A stretch of 64,000 bases of DNA from Eurosta solidaginis (GCF_040869045.1 NC_090323.1:155206426-155270425); one strand, 5' to 3'. Shown: positions 46,651 through 58,691, counted from the stretch's first letter. Notes: a model not told the origin generated them from the sequence alone. Numbers and translations are program-made.

Positions 46651-47853
46651 ATGACAAAGTTGAGTGAGTTGAGGATCCAGCAACTGAAGAAGGAGTTGGA
46701 GAGCCGTGGATTGAATACAACCGGCAATAAGATCGAACTTGAAACACGGCTACGAGAGGTAATGGAGTCGCAAGGAATTGCTGTGGACAAGTATGTCTTT
46801 TATCCTGATGGGGACGAGACAACAACAAAAATTTAAGAGAAAAATGAAAAATCGCAGACAGTTACGAGCACAGACTTGAACATGATATTGGCTGCAATAT
46901 CTGCACAAACATCAACACTAACATCAATGTCGTCGCCAATGTCATCTCAACTGGAAGAACAGAAGATATATATGGCATCCAAGACGGAATCACAGGAGAC
47001 ACGTATTTTAGAAATGTCATCTGAAATAACATCGAAGATTGAAGCACAAGAAACGTGCATATCCGAAATGTCGTCGCAAATGTCATCTCAACTGGAAGAA
47101 CAGAAGACATATATGGCATCTCAGATGGAGAAGGTAAAAACACCATCCTTTGACGGTTCTGTTCCTTTCCAGGTCTTTAAGCTACAATTTGAGAAGACTG
47201 CAACAGTGAACAACTGGCATGCCGAAGATAAAGTTGCTGCATTTTTCGTAGCTTTAAAAGGACCAGCTGCAGAAATGTTACAGACCATCCCAGAGTACGA
47301 CCGGAACAACTACGAAACATTGATGAGCGCTTTAGAGAGACGTTACGGAAGCGAGCATAGAAAACAGATATTCCAAATTGAGTTGCAAAACCGCTACCAA
47401 AAAGCAAATGAGACATTGCAGCAGTTTGCTTCAGATATTGAAAGATTTGCTCATCTAGCAAATGTGGACGCACCCGTGGAATGCACTGAAAGGGTAAAAA
47501 TCCAGAGCTTCATAAATGGCATACGAGATGTGGAAACGAAGCGGGCTTCATATGCGAATCCAAAACTAACATTTGCTGAAACGGTATCCCACACACTCAC
47601 TCAGGAAACAGCGTCAATTTTGAGTAAGCCCGCATACAAAGCTCATCGCGTGGAAGTGGAAAAGCCAGACTGGATAGACGCAATATTGGAGGCGCTGAAA
47701 AGATCGCAAAAGCGGAGTGAAAAAGTTATCAAATGCGGGAAGTCCGGTTACATTGCACGTCATTGCGATCTTGGTCCTAATAGTTCCAACAATGTGGGTG
47801 GCCGTAAACGCAAAGCTGGAGGAGATGAGAAAGAGCGTGTCAGATGTATATAA
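46651..47853 (+). pseudogene. Gag with N-terminal SAP domain, one in-frame stop
   Basis: Starts at ATG 46651. Residues about 5-40 (LSELRIQQLKKELESRGLNT, GNKIELETRL) fit the SAP motif, a helix-turn-helix known to bind AT-rich or scaffold DNA. TAA at 46834-46836 interrupts; the same frame then continues through a degenerate heptad-like repeat (METS/QLEEQKTYMAS-type units, probably coiled coil), a retrotransposon Gag domain (PFQVFKLQFEKTATVNNW to LQQFASDIERFA) and a damaged zinc knuckle (CGKSGYIARHC, lacking the first Cys). It ends at TAA 47851-47853. Confidence 0.75.
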
Positions 47854-47883
47854 CGAAAACTTGCCCCATCTATTGAATGTCCT

Positions 47884-48903
47884 GTGATATCTGTGTCGCA
47901 AATTGGTAGAAAATCGAGCAGTCTTACCGTCAGAGGAAATGTGGATGGCAAAGAACGTGTACTGACTGTAGATACGGGCGCATCTCATTCCTTGATCCGA
48001 TATGACTTGGTCAACAGGAGAGTAAAACCGTTACCTGGAGCAAGGTTGCGTACGGTCACTGGCGAGTATAACCAAGTTCAGGGAGAAGTGATCTGTGAAG
48101 TCTTGATTGGAAAGGTCACGGTTCTACACAAATTCGTTGTGGCGAAAATCGTTGAAGAAGTCATATTGGGAGTGGACTTCTTGCTTGACCATGACATCAA
48201 GATCGATATGCAGAGAAGGGTGATGCGTTATGAGAACCAGGATATACCACTTAACTTCAAGTTGGAGGAAGGGTTCAGTAGTAATCGAGTACTGGTGGAA
48301 AAGACCCGTCAAAAACCACGGAAGTCAAAGGCAAAGGTTAATAATTCGAATGGGCCAAATAAAGCAAAATTAAAAGTACCTGCGAGAGAAACACTGGCAT
48401 TGACAAAACCCAAAAGACGCAGGAAAACGAAGCAACGAATTTCCGAGAAAGAATGCGAGGGTAGTTTCAAGCCAGAGCGCACTACTGTTGTGAAACGTGG
48501 GAACGATACTGATTATGCGAAGCCAATCCGTCAAGCGCAAGCTCTACGAAGTAGTTCATTGGCCAAGCAACAGAGTGCGAGGGAACGATCCAGGATAATG
48601 AGTAGTAAGATGAAACACAGGTATGACAAGGAAAATAATTCGGAAGGTTTCTTGGAGGGAGATTTGGTACTGTTAAACAACCTTCACCGGCGGAAAGGTG
48701 TTCCAGCCAAATTTCGGTGGAGTTGGGAAGGCACGTACAAAGTTGTGAAGAAGATCAGTGATACCATCTACCGCATACAAACCACTGGGAAACCATGGAT
48801 TAGAAGAGTGAAGAGTGTTATTGTGAAGTACTTTAATAAAGGCAATTTTTCCATTATTCAATACTGGAGGTATTTATTCATTAGTTTAGTGATACGAACT
48901 TAG
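47884..48903 (+). pseudogene. Aspartic protease joined to the C-terminal end of integrase
   Basis: Same frame as Gag after its stop. VLTVDTGASHSLIRYDLV carries the DTG/S active site of a retropepsin; VILGVDFLLDHDIKIDM is the usual downstream element. A basic linker (KPKRRRKTKQR) follows. Then comes the integrase C-terminal module: SSKMKHRYDKENN, LLNNLHRRKGVPAKFRWSWE, GTYKVVKKISDTIYRIQ. The roughly 3 kb that normally lies between protease and this module is absent. Only the first part (about 110 codons) can be functional protease. Confidence 0.75.
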
Positions 48904-49565
48904 CAAAAAGGGCAAATAAGAGGATTTGCAAGAAAATTCGTTACAATATTAACTTTTCTTTTAAAATTTGACTTAAAAAATTTTTTTTTTAAAAAGTGGG
49001 CGTGGTCGTTCTCCGATTTTGCTAATTTTTATTAAGCATACATATAGTAATAAGAGTAACGTTCCTGCCATATTTCATCATGCTGTCTTCAACGACTGCC
49101 AAATTACAGCTTGTATAACTTCTAAATTACCTTCTTTTCAAAGTGGGCGGTGCCACGCCCATTGTACAAAATTTTACTATTTTTCTATTCTGCGTCAAAA
49201 GTTCGACTCACCTACCAAGTTTCATCGCTTTATCCGTATTTGGTAATGAATTGTTTCACTTTTTCGAAATTTTCGATATCGAAAAATTGGGCGTGGTTAT
49301 AGTCCGATATCGTTCATTTTAAATAGCGATCTGAGATGAGTGCCCGGGAACGTACATACCAAATTTCATCAAGATACCTGAAAATTTACTCAAGTTATCG
49401 TGTTAACGGACGGACGGACGGACATGGCTCAATCGAATTTTTTTCGATACTGATGATTTTGATATATGGAAGTCTATATCTATCTCGATTCCTTTATACA
49501 TGTACAACCAACCGTTATCCAATCAAAGTTAATATACTCTGTGAGCTCTGCTCAACTGAGTATAA

Positions 49566-50080
49566 TAATGTCAATATACACCGAAAGTACGATGTGACAG
49601 ATTTGTTGTGTTGTGGTGTATCTCTTTCCATTGTTCATACTCTTGTTTAAGAAAACTCGATCAGATGCAGAGGAATCAGTACAACACATCATAAATACCT
49701 TTCTTCATTACTTTTTTTTTTAATTTTTTTATTCTTAAGGCATCAGAGTAAAATTTAGTAAGTGTATATAGATGTCTTGGAGGGTGCCGCCTCCAAATCG
49801 TCGCCATGTTATATATTGCCAAGAAATTTTACCGTACCGTCTCCGCCACACCTTCAATTCCATTAAAAAGACTCAAACCGAATTTATTTCTCTTTTAAAA
49901 AGAATTACTTTATTTTAATTTCTTAGATATACAAAATGTACGCCGTTCGTGAAATTGCCGGAAATTATTGCGTCAGTATCTAATTTTTATTCAGTGACGC
50001 CGCAGTGCATTTGACATGCGCGTTGCCAACTGCCCGCGCCTGTCAAATGCAACTAAAGCTCAACGCACATAGCTTATCTT
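49566..50080 (+). other. Intron sequence without recognised element
   Basis: It contains a GC-richer patch near 49985-50060 (GCCGCAGTGCATTTGACATG, then TGTCAAATGCAAC in inverse orientation, a short stem). No gene is supported. Confidence 0.4.
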
Positions 50081-50083
50081 ATA

Positions 50084-50655
50084 TTACGGATGTAAAGGGT
50101 TTACTTTATGCTTACAGTAGGAACAACAATTTTCGGGACGCTGGTGAATATATTCGTTGAACTCGAGGGTTCCATGAGTTAGGTTACCAAATAGATGTAG
50201 CGATATTGATTCGAAAACAGGTGGGCGAATGTTTCTAGTGTTGACTTGATCCGTATTTCGAAGAAACATTGTATATGTAAATCTTATGGCTATCAGATTT
50301 GGTAGTCGTAAATTTGCAAGTTGAATGGCAACAATCAACGATTCTGTATATTCGTTTTCCCAATAAGTGATTTCTAGTCGTGAAAGAAGATTGAACACGT
50401 TGCGCCGAACCGTTGTTTGTTGGGACTGTTGTGTAATGAAGAGATATTGTAAATTTTCAGTAAGAAAGCTACCATTTGAAAAGAACCAGTTGGTATTTGC
50501 GGAATGTCGGGTTTTGATTTCGAGAAATCTAAAATATTGACCGAAATAATGCATCAGCGCTTCGTCGTAAAAAATGCGATGAACTCGATACTCTTAAATT
50601 CTTGTTGCCAAAATCCCAGCCAAAAACGAATTTGCCGATGTGAAATGTATGACAT
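50084..50655 (-). pseudogene. Decayed ORF of unknown origin
   Basis: The minus-strand frame from 50554 to 50084 (156 codons) continues upstream in the same frame across one TAA (near 50602) with coding-like text (FTSANSFLAGILATRI, stop, EYRVHRIFYDEAL). The body is leucine-rich with regular spacing (LLSRLEITYWENEYTESL, LANLRLPNLIAIRFTYTMF) and ends with a Cys pair (CCSYCKHK). Leucine spacing is compatible with leucine-rich repeats, but no family is recognised. It is the longest repeat-free frame in the 20-kb intron. It may be a dead retrocopy or an old nested gene on the opposite strand. Confidence 0.4.
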
Positions 50656-50719
50656 CTTCATCAAAATGCAGTCGGTCAGCAATTTCCAAGATTATCTATT
50701 ATTTGGTTTCTGAAGAAAA

Positions 50720-51232
50720 GCAACGCAATTCTATTACAATGTTGTTTCTTTGACACAACAAAATCACACTTAATAAATTTAGTGGGACATTACTCACCAA
50801 ATTGAAGTACAGCATATACCGAATTTACTTAAATCCAGTTCATTTATTTTTTTTACTGTTTTTATGAAAAAAAAAAAAATAAAAAACAAAACAAAAAAAT
50901 GAGTTCTTTTTTGTTTGGTTTTCACTTGAGAAATTCCGAACATCAAATTATAATTCTAGAAACGTCAATTCCATTGAATAATGCAAAATGGAAATAAGCA
51001 CCACCTATTCTATTTCATGAAATAACGCAAATAAGTACCATCTATTGGTAGCCGTAGCTTGGTGTGATATACCTCATGAACCGACCAAATTCAATCAAAC
51101 TTTACAGAAACCGTCTAGATGATAGCCCAAATGTACTGTAGAAATTTGGCTGAATTTGGTGGATCCGGTCTCAAGTTATAAAGTAACACCAAAAATGTGC
51201 ACTTATTTTTATATATATAGATTTAGAAAGTA
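50720..51232 (+). other. Intron sequence without recognised element
   Basis: An A-rich tract lies at about 50867-50900. Downstream text (ACCGACCAAATTCAATCAAA) is repeat-like but not matched elsewhere in the window. Confidence 0.35.
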
Positions 51233-52082
51233 AAATTATATTGATACAAAGCTCTTTTTCGATAAGATATAGCTTATTATTTTCGCCTACGACCCTTTTA
51301 AAAATCTTTTATATAAAAGTGGGCGTGGTCTTTAACCAATCTCGTCCATTTTTTTTAGAAATATTTCCTGCTATAGGGAAAATTTGTGCACCCAATTTAT
51401 TACGATCCCTTAATTTTTCTTCGAGTTATGGCTCCCGAAACATAGAAAATTGCTTAGTCATAAAAGGGGCGGTGCCACACCCATTTTTTTAAATTGGAAA
51501 TTCTTCCTATTTATTGTTATAAATACACTTGGGAAATGAAACACCATTGATATAAAGCTCTTTTTTGCAAAGATATAGCTTATTTTATTCGTCCACGACC
51601 CTTTTAAAAATCTTTTATATAAAAGTGGGCGTGGTCCTTAACCGATTTCGTTTGTTTTTCTTCAAAGCATTCCTTATAATAAAGGCAGCCTCTCCGCCGA
51701 ATTTTGTTACGATAGGTTTACCGATTTTTGATTTATGATTAATAATATTTGTAAAATGTATTTTATCACTTGTGGGCTGTGCCAAGCTCATTTTAAAATT
51801 TTTTTTCAAATTTTTATCAAGAGTATCAATATCAGTCCATATATCAAATTTCGACATTCTAGGTGTATTATTTACTGAACAATCAGGTTTTTGTGTTTTC
51901 CAAAATGTTATATATATAAAAAGTGGGCGTGGTTATCGTCCGATTTCGCTGATTTTCAATACCAATCTATTCTGGCTCGTGTACCAAATTTGGTGAAGAT
52001 ATCTCAATATTTACTCAAGTTATCGTGTTAACGGACGGACGGAGATGGCTCAATCAAATTTTTTTTTCGATAGTGATGAACG
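51233..52082 (-). mobile_element. DINE-like subfamily B, truncated copy with internal duplication
   Basis: Inverse of the body of the 44-kb element (ATATCAATGATATAAAGCTC-like, CCACGACCCTTTTAAAAATC, GTACCAAATTTGGTGAAGAT, (GTCY)n inverse at about 52030). The segment with ATAGCTTATTAT..CGACCCTTTTAAAAATC occurs twice (51276 and 51583). Both termini are lost. Confidence 0.65.
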
Positions 52083-53160
52083 TGCCCTTATAGTGAGTGC
52101 CCGATAGTTGGAGTTATCGCTGATCAAAGAAATCTGTTTCCTAAAATTTTTGTTTGTAGCCAATGCTTGGGCTACGGTTGACTTCAAGCTTTGCTTTATT
52201 TTTTTGATTATGGTATGTAGCCGCCGCACAGTGGCATTTTTGCTTGGTTAAGACGGGAAAAAGTAAAAATTATCAAGAACTTTTTTTTTTTTTTAAATTT
52301 GAATGCAGTTTGTTTTTGAAATGTCCACAGTATATAACGGTAATTATCATTTCTTATAATTATTGTTCTTCATTGTATAATCTGCTGTCAAACTGTAAGT
52401 TGTTGATGACGCGCTAAGTAGTGCAATTTACAGAAGTGAAATAATGCGTGGTTTAAAATTAAATAAAATTTGTGGTGAAAGAAAAGCTGAAATATTTTTT
52501 GGTTACTTAAAATCTGCACGTAATTATATTATTCTGCAAGTGTTCAAAAGTTTTTTGGTTTAGTATTTTTTTACGAAATTATCAGTTTTTAATGTGTATT
52601 ATTTTTGTGCCGAAAATATATAAAACCGTGAAAAGAAAAGCCTGCCAAAAGTTTGAACCACGCTAAACCACAATAATTTTTATATTTCTGCAATAATTCA
52701 ATATTATTACATATAACTCAAATGATTCTTCATCCAGTAGGTCCCCGTTTTGATATAATGACGATAACAAGGAGGCAGTTGTTTGAGGTGTGGGTTGCAG
52801 AACGTGGCCAAAAGCAAAAGGATAAAGCCCTTCTAGAACACGTGTGTACTGTTTTAGGGAAGAAATAAATAGATACGAGGGGATGTATGATGTATGCTGC
52901 AGTAAAGTTAGAATTTTTTATCAAAGCTTCGTATAAGATGGAATTACACCAAAGTTTATTTTCTTGGAAATTTTGCTTCATGGCTTGAAGAAGAAAATAA
53001 ATTTAAATATAGGTATTTTTAGTTGTGATTAAAAGAACGAGACAAGGTTATAAGAAAGTTTTTGTTTTGTGGTAAATTGGAAAATTCGCCTATCCTCACG
53101 TCTAGTCTTCTTGATAACGAAATTGACCATAACAAATATTATCGAAGTGAAGTTAGCGCA
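52083..53160 (+). other. Non-repetitive intron sequence
   Basis: No repeats from this window. Short frames only, none with a recognised domain. Confidence 0.4.
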
Positions 53161-53534
53161 GCGCCTTCAGCTGATCTAAGAATTAATAGGGCGGTATTTT
53201 GTTGCAAACTATTCGCTTATTAGTTGCGAAGGAAAAAAAAAGCTAGCGAAGCATCCTCGTAAAATCTGACACCCTACACTTGTTGAAATGCGACTAAGCT
53301 GGTATTTCCTTATTTATTAGTCGCTAATTAGTTGGGAAAGGAAAAATTGTGTCAAAATTTTTCTCAAAAGTGTCTTATATCGGTGGGGTGGTCCATTTCG
53401 ACTCCTATAGTTGCAATATTTCCTGGAGGAGAGTAAAATTTGTTATGCTAATTGGAATTTTATAACGACAACAAGAGTTACTACAGACTAACAGGTTTAA
53501 GAATTCGTAAAACATCAAAATAAAATTATTATTT

Positions 53535-53700
53535 ATTAATCTTCTTAATATATCAAAATCACGTGTCACTATGTTTGTTCCTGATGGACTCCTAAACTAC
53601 TGAACCGATTTTAAATTTGTTTTGCATCCCGTGTGAAGTTCGATCTAACTGTAATATAGGTTAGGTTATATCTCAGTTTATAATCGCAATATTATTTTAT
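53535..53700 (+). mobile_element. Helitron-like fragment
   Basis: CTAAACTACTGAACCGATTT after GTTTGTTCCTGATGGACTCC resembles text common in non-autonomous arthropod Helitrons (from memory). No end is defined. Confidence 0.3.
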
Positions 53701-53833
53701 TGAAAATTTTTTTATTTGTTTATACGTAATAATAAAATGCTACGTATACGCACAGGCACTCACATTTTCAGGTGGTGCTGATATACTTCCGTGTAATTGC
53801 TTGGTGTTTAATTAAACAACGTGCTTATCAATA

Positions 53834-54683
53834 AACAAGTAAGGAAAGCTAAGTTCGAGTGTAACCGAACATTACATACTCAGCTGAGAGCTTTGGAGAC
53901 AAAATAAGGGAAAATCAACATTTAGCAAAATTACATGTGTATCAAATGAAAAGTGTTAATGATTATTTAAAACGTAGTGGGCCTTAGTTCTATAGGTGGA
54001 CGCCTTTTCGAGATATCGCGATAAGGGTGGACCAGGGGTTGACTCTAGAATGTCTTTGTACGATATGGGTATCAAATTAAAAGTATTAATGAGGGTTTTA
54101 AAAGGGGGTAGCCCTTAGTTGTATATGTGAAGGCGTTTTCGAGATATCGACCAAAATGTGGACCAGGGTGACCCAGAACATCTTCTGTCGGGTACCGCTA
54201 ATTTATTTATATATTCCTGCCAAGATTCCAAGGGCTTTTGATTTCGCCCTGCAGAACTTTTTCATTTTCTTCTACTTAATATGGTAGGTGTCACACCGAT
54301 TTTACAAAGTTTTTTTTTAAGTTATATTTTGCGTCAAAAAACCAATCCAATTACCATGTTTCATCTCTTTTTTCATATTTGGTACAGAATTATGGCATTT
54401 TTTTATTTTTCGAAATTTTCGATATCGGAAAAGTGGGCGTGGTCATAGTCGGATTTCGGCCATATTTTTTACCAAGATAAAGTGACTTCAGATAAGTACG
54501 TGAACTGAGTTTAGTAAAGATATATCGATTTTTGCTCAAGTTATCGTGTTATCGGCCGAGTGGAAGGACAGACGGTCGACTGTGTATAAAAACTGGGCGT
54601 GGCTTCAACCGATTACGCCCATTTTCACAGAAAACAGTTATCGTCATAGAGTCTATGTCGCCACCAAATTTCACAAGGATTGT
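53834..54683 (-). mobile_element. DINE-like element 8, truncated
   Basis: Left end AACAAGTAAGG plus hairpin; one satellite monomer and a partial one (about 53940-54180); body to the ACCAAATTTCACAAGGATTG segment, then abruptly different sequence at 54684. The 5' half is missing. Confidence 0.75.
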
Positions 54684-54790
54684 ACCGGAGCGACTCGAGT
54701 TATTCCATGTGCAATTTTTAAGCCGAATTTCAAAAGCAACGAAAATCTGCATTTCGTTTTAATATTATAGTGAAGTGAGAAAAATAAAAG

Positions 54791-55360
54791 CTATATATAT
54801 AAAAAGAAAGGCTAAAATGTGTGTTAGTTGGTCGCCGGTGTTTGAAGAGATGCGTCGGTCGATTTTGTTCAAACTTTCACACAAGTTGCGTAAACCTCAC
54901 GCGGTGGTTGCTACATAATTTGCGATCGACGAACAGGATCTCGAGATATAGGCCGAGACGTGGACCCAAGTACCCCTAGAATGTGTTTATAGAATATGGA
55001 TAACAAATGAAAGCTGTTGATGAGTGCTTTAGTAGAGGGTAATTTTCATACCCCTGGGTGACTAGGGTCTCGAGATATAGGCCAAAACGTGGGCCAGTGA
55101 ATGTCTAGACAGTGTTTATACAATATGGATATCAAATAGTAAGGGATGCAGAAGAATGAGAAGAAATTGAGAGAAGGGAAAAGAGAGAAGGAGATTGAGA
55201 AAGAGATAGAATGAAACGAAGATGGAGATAGATGAAGCAAAAAGACGAGGGAGGAGTGAAAAAAGTGAGGGGGGGGGGGCAGAGTCAGACGGAAAAAGCT
55301 TATTAAAATTATGCAGATGGGCCAAATTTAGGGCAGAACAACGTCTGCCGGGTCTTCTAG
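54791..55360 (+). mobile_element. Small Helitron with satellite-related core
   Basis: It starts CTATATATATAAAAAG and ends GTCTGCCGGGTCTTCTAG, followed by T. The CTAG end followed by T is the classical Helitron 3' rule. Inside, two diverged units (ATCTCGAGATATAGGCCGAG, CCTAGAATGTGTTTATAGAA, ATATGGATAACAAATGAAAG) match the 127-bp satellite in order and orientation. A purine-rich GAGAAAG tract (about 55150-55280) separates them from the 3' end. Confidence 0.55.
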
Positions 55361-55499
55361 TTGTATAATATAAATCAATTCCACAGCTTTAAGAGTCCTC
55401 TACTACAAAAAAATATCTTTCCTCTTCGCAACTAATTAGCGCATAATTTGTGGAAAAATACCGACCTATTCATTTTTTGATCCGCTGAAGCTTCTTCCT

Positions 55500-56300
55500 T
55501 AACTTCTTATTTACCAAATATTGTATATCTTCATGGGGAAGTATCTCTTACCAAACACTAGATACTTATGTGCCTGGAATAAATTAGAAAATATAATTAT
55601 TTGGATTTTATTCTTAAAAAAAGTACAAGTCTTCACGTATTTTGAAGAAACTACTAAGAGCTGCACTTAAAGTTTAGCTTGCGTTACACTTTGCGGTGGA
55701 GTAAAATTCGTAAATGGTGCTTCCACGTGCCACAAACAACAATCAATATAAATATGCTAAATCAGCTTTAAGAATAAGTAGGCATAAAAGTGACCGCCAA
55801 GTTTAGTCCAAACTGGTTTTCGTATCATATAGATAGGGTATACGGTTATCCTACATATGTACGATATAAGAATACCCAACAAAATACCCTATAAGCGTTT
55901 TTAAGATACAACGCATAAAACAGCAGCGCTGCATGTTCCAACGCTTAAACTTTATATGGACTGCTAAGCGTCACACTTTATCTACTCTTCTGAAATTCAC
56001 GCGCATAAAATTCGTACTGCTAAATTTCAATACGCATTATAGGTATTCAGATTCAACTGAAATATGTGTCTATGTTTGACCTCTACACTAATTCTATGTA
56101 TCACCTCTTAAAATGGTGCGTATCCACAATTTATCGCAACTGATTTAGGTATATGCTATGGCTATATACTATGGTAACGTAAGCGTATACGCGTGTAAAA
56201 AAAACGGCTATTATGTAAACCATGTTACTTAAAGCCTTTTACCAGTCAACATCAGTACCAAAAACCAGATGCTGTGAAATAAATGTTAGATACAATTGAA
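55500..56300 (+). other. Intron sequence without recognised element
   Basis: No gene, tandem repeat or element end is supported. Confidence 0.4.
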
Positions 56301-56309
56301 CTGGCCAAA

Positions 56310-56570
56310 TGTAAAAAAACCTCAATTAGGCACTAGGACTTATGTTATAGATTAACTCCGTCGTCTTGGCAAATACTAGAAGTTTTCTAGGACCTAGTTT
56401 AGCTGCTGCCTCGAGATTTGGCAACTCTGCCGCCCCAAAATAGCTGGAGCATTTACATCACGAACGTAGGAAGCGAACACGGGAGGTGCTCAGCCGTTTC
56501 TTTCTACAGCTCGCACTTCCTACATCTGCTGTTAGTGACGAAAGAAATGTTGAATGTAACCGAATTTTTT
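56310..56570 (+). repeat. Old dispersed repeat D, copy 2
   Basis: Diverged match to 40318-40550 (ACCTCAATTAGGCACTA, CAACTCTGCCGC, CGCACTTCCTACATCT). Confidence 0.5.
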
Positions 56571-56599
56571 ATAACTTTCCGGCGTCATGTTGTAAGCCT

Positions 56600-58690
56600 T
56601 TTAACGAAATGAAATTTACCTTAAGTAGGTAAGGTGCACCTTTTTTGACTGATAAATACATATGTTATGTAAGTTTTATTTCATCATTTACACAGAATCG
56701 CAAGGAGCTTTGCGAGTTAACATGAGATAACTGAAAATAGAGATGTATGTAATTATAACGATACTCAAAAAAGCGATATCATTGTACGATACTATCAACC
56801 TTGTGTTGTTCTATATTTTGATTCGATATCCAGAAATCGAATACTTCTCATTATACACTGCGCTGCTATTTCGAGTATTATGGCAGCTCTATGTCTAAAA
56901 GAGGTAATACCGAGTATATTTTGTTAATAAAATAAATATACACATGATAGAAATATAGAGAGGTAGTACCTCTTTGAATTCTTCTACGTCATTACCCCCA
57001 CACTCTGTTTTGGCATTCCCTTTTGAAAAAGCATTAACATATCCTTAAAAAATAAAAAAATTGGTATCGCTCCGGCATTAAATCCAATACCTGTTCAAGT
57101 ATATTCAAGAACTTCATCTGTTGCGAAATATGTATCTTAATTGTTCGTATTCGGGTCAACATAACCATTGCTTCGAACTTGACCTTACCACTATTGATGG
57201 GATAGCCACTGCTAGCCGAACTCCACAGCGCAGTACTATGTACCTGGGCAACTTGAACGCCATGAAATGCACGGTATTTTAAGGGAACCTTCATCCCAGT
57301 GGCCCACCATGCGAAGTAACGGTGGTCCCACCGCAGCAAGGGGCGCTGCTGCCACGAAGTGTTTGATAAGATGAAAATAGGTAAAACAGAGACTCCGTTT
57401 TACTCATAACAAATGCTGTGACTGTCGTTGTCATCAAGGAGATGAAAGAAGCGACAAAGCAGTTCCTAAGTTCCTGATTGTGGCGCTTATAGATCGTAGA
57501 TATTCCTATGAGCAGATATCTTTAGAAACTTGGTGTTCGGAAAAAAGGTCAGAATGTTGAGGGACGAACCAAATATACCGATACCACTCGTCTGCGACAT
57601 TAGCGTCTTGGAATAGTTTAAGGGAGTTTTCCCAAACTTCCAAAGGCATGGCCTGAATCCCATGTGTGGTAAAGTCGGAGGACGTGCAGCATCAGAAGAA
57701 TAGTAACCGACACCGGATTAAAAGATGCTTCGCATACATTCTTCCTCCAAATAAAAAAGGAGGCAAGTATATGTTGTATCTAGAGAAGTAGTCGCAATGC
57801 CCGATACTGTGGAGAGGGACAAATAACACAAGGTTGCGGCGAGTCTTACAGATTAATTTCAAGGACAGTGACGTCGAGCGAACTTCGCTTTACTGTTGAG
57901 GAGGTTCTGGGTTCAATTGGTATCTTTGGGTAAACTTCGTACAAATGGATCTCACGGTGGTTTTCGGAGTAATGAGGTCAGAGCTTAAGAATACTTTCTT
58001 CCCTAAAGGAGGACGAAGATAATGTTTAACTTTTTTGATTTGGTACTTTAGTTTCAATTAATAAGTAAACATTTTAAAAGCTATGTAAAAAGTTATTGTC
58101 CTGATATTTATGGTTGAATAAAAATACTTCATAAAAAATTTAAAATTTTCAAAACATAATTTTGTAGAGGTGGCAATGCATCTTCCGCATTGGCAAATTA
58201 TTTTTTTGACAACTATGTTAAAGACATCAAAGTGATGTACATTGTTTTCTTGTAACATGAATACACACGTAACTTATTAGGATGGACAAAAAAAATGTTG
58301 TTTCTCTCTGCTATATTGAAAATAGTGCTCAGATTATCAAAATACATAACCGGTAAAATTGCAGCATTTATGTCAATGTTTGGAGGTGCCTTATCGCGAA
58401 TTTAGCTTTTTCCATATAAACACTATGGCGAATTTTCATGTTTTTATAAAAAGTGTACCCGAGGTCTAACCCTTTTTATAAAATCGCAAGATAGGAAATT
58501 GAGCGGTCTACAAAAATGGTCTGAAAAGGTCTTAGGCTATGTTGATCCGTTTAGTAGGTATTCGACGTTATATTTCAACCTTAAATTGTATGTTAAACCC
58601 CATACGATTTGTGTGGGAAAGCTTCAGGTGCAATGATGCACCTCTAAACGCTCAAATAAAAACCTGCAATTTTTACAAGCTATAAATATT
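56600..58690 (+). other. Intron sequence, possibly an eroded LINE in part
   Basis: A minus-strand frame at 57339-57034 is open for 101 codons but has no recognised motif. The GC-richer part at about 57230-57960 contrasts with its AT-rich surroundings, as old retroelement coding sequence often does. I cannot identify it. Confidence 0.35.
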
Positions 58691-58691
58691 T

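Larger units (their letters stand above)
45975..48945 (+). mobile_element. Internally deleted Ty3/Gypsy-like LTR retrotransposon
   Basis: 5' LTR 45975-46591 (617 bp, TG...CA). The 3' LTR is only 48814-48945, corresponding to the last 132 bp of the 5' LTR. A perfect 4-bp target duplication ATAT lies at 45971-45974 and 48946-48949. Gag, protease and the end of integrase are present; reverse transcriptase, RNase H and the integrase core are missing. Insertion is into DINE-like element 7. Confidence 0.88.
45505..49564 (-). mobile_element. DINE-like element 7, split by an LTR retrotransposon
   Basis: Body segments on both sides of the LTR element (45505-45974 and 48950-49564) join to the order seen in other copies. 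The 5' end CTCAACTGAGTATA is on the right. The palindrome TTTTCGATATCGAAAA is at 45546-45561 and 49270-49285. The 3' half with the satellite is lost at about 45500. Confidence 0.75.
53161..55495. repeat. Widely spaced inverted repeat pair
   Basis: The segment at about 53165-53235 (TCAGCTGATCTAAGAATTAA, GGGCGGTATTTTG, TTAGTTGCGAAGG) is matched inversely at about 55427-55495 with roughly 80 percent identity by eye. The 2.2 kb between holds a DINE-like copy and a Helitron, so the pair could be the ends of an older element that received insertions. Confidence 0.5.

Noticed and set aside
45975..48945. An endogenous retrovirus with envelope gene
   Set aside because: No envelope-like ORF exists between integrase end and LTR; the element is an internally deleted LTR retrotransposon.
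52730..52981. Minus-strand 83-codon ORF as a nested gene
   Set aside because: No recognisable domain, no coding bias and no splice or promoter context.
57034..57339. 101-codon minus ORF as a host gene
   Set aside because: No motif recognised and surroundings look like eroded repeat; insufficient support.
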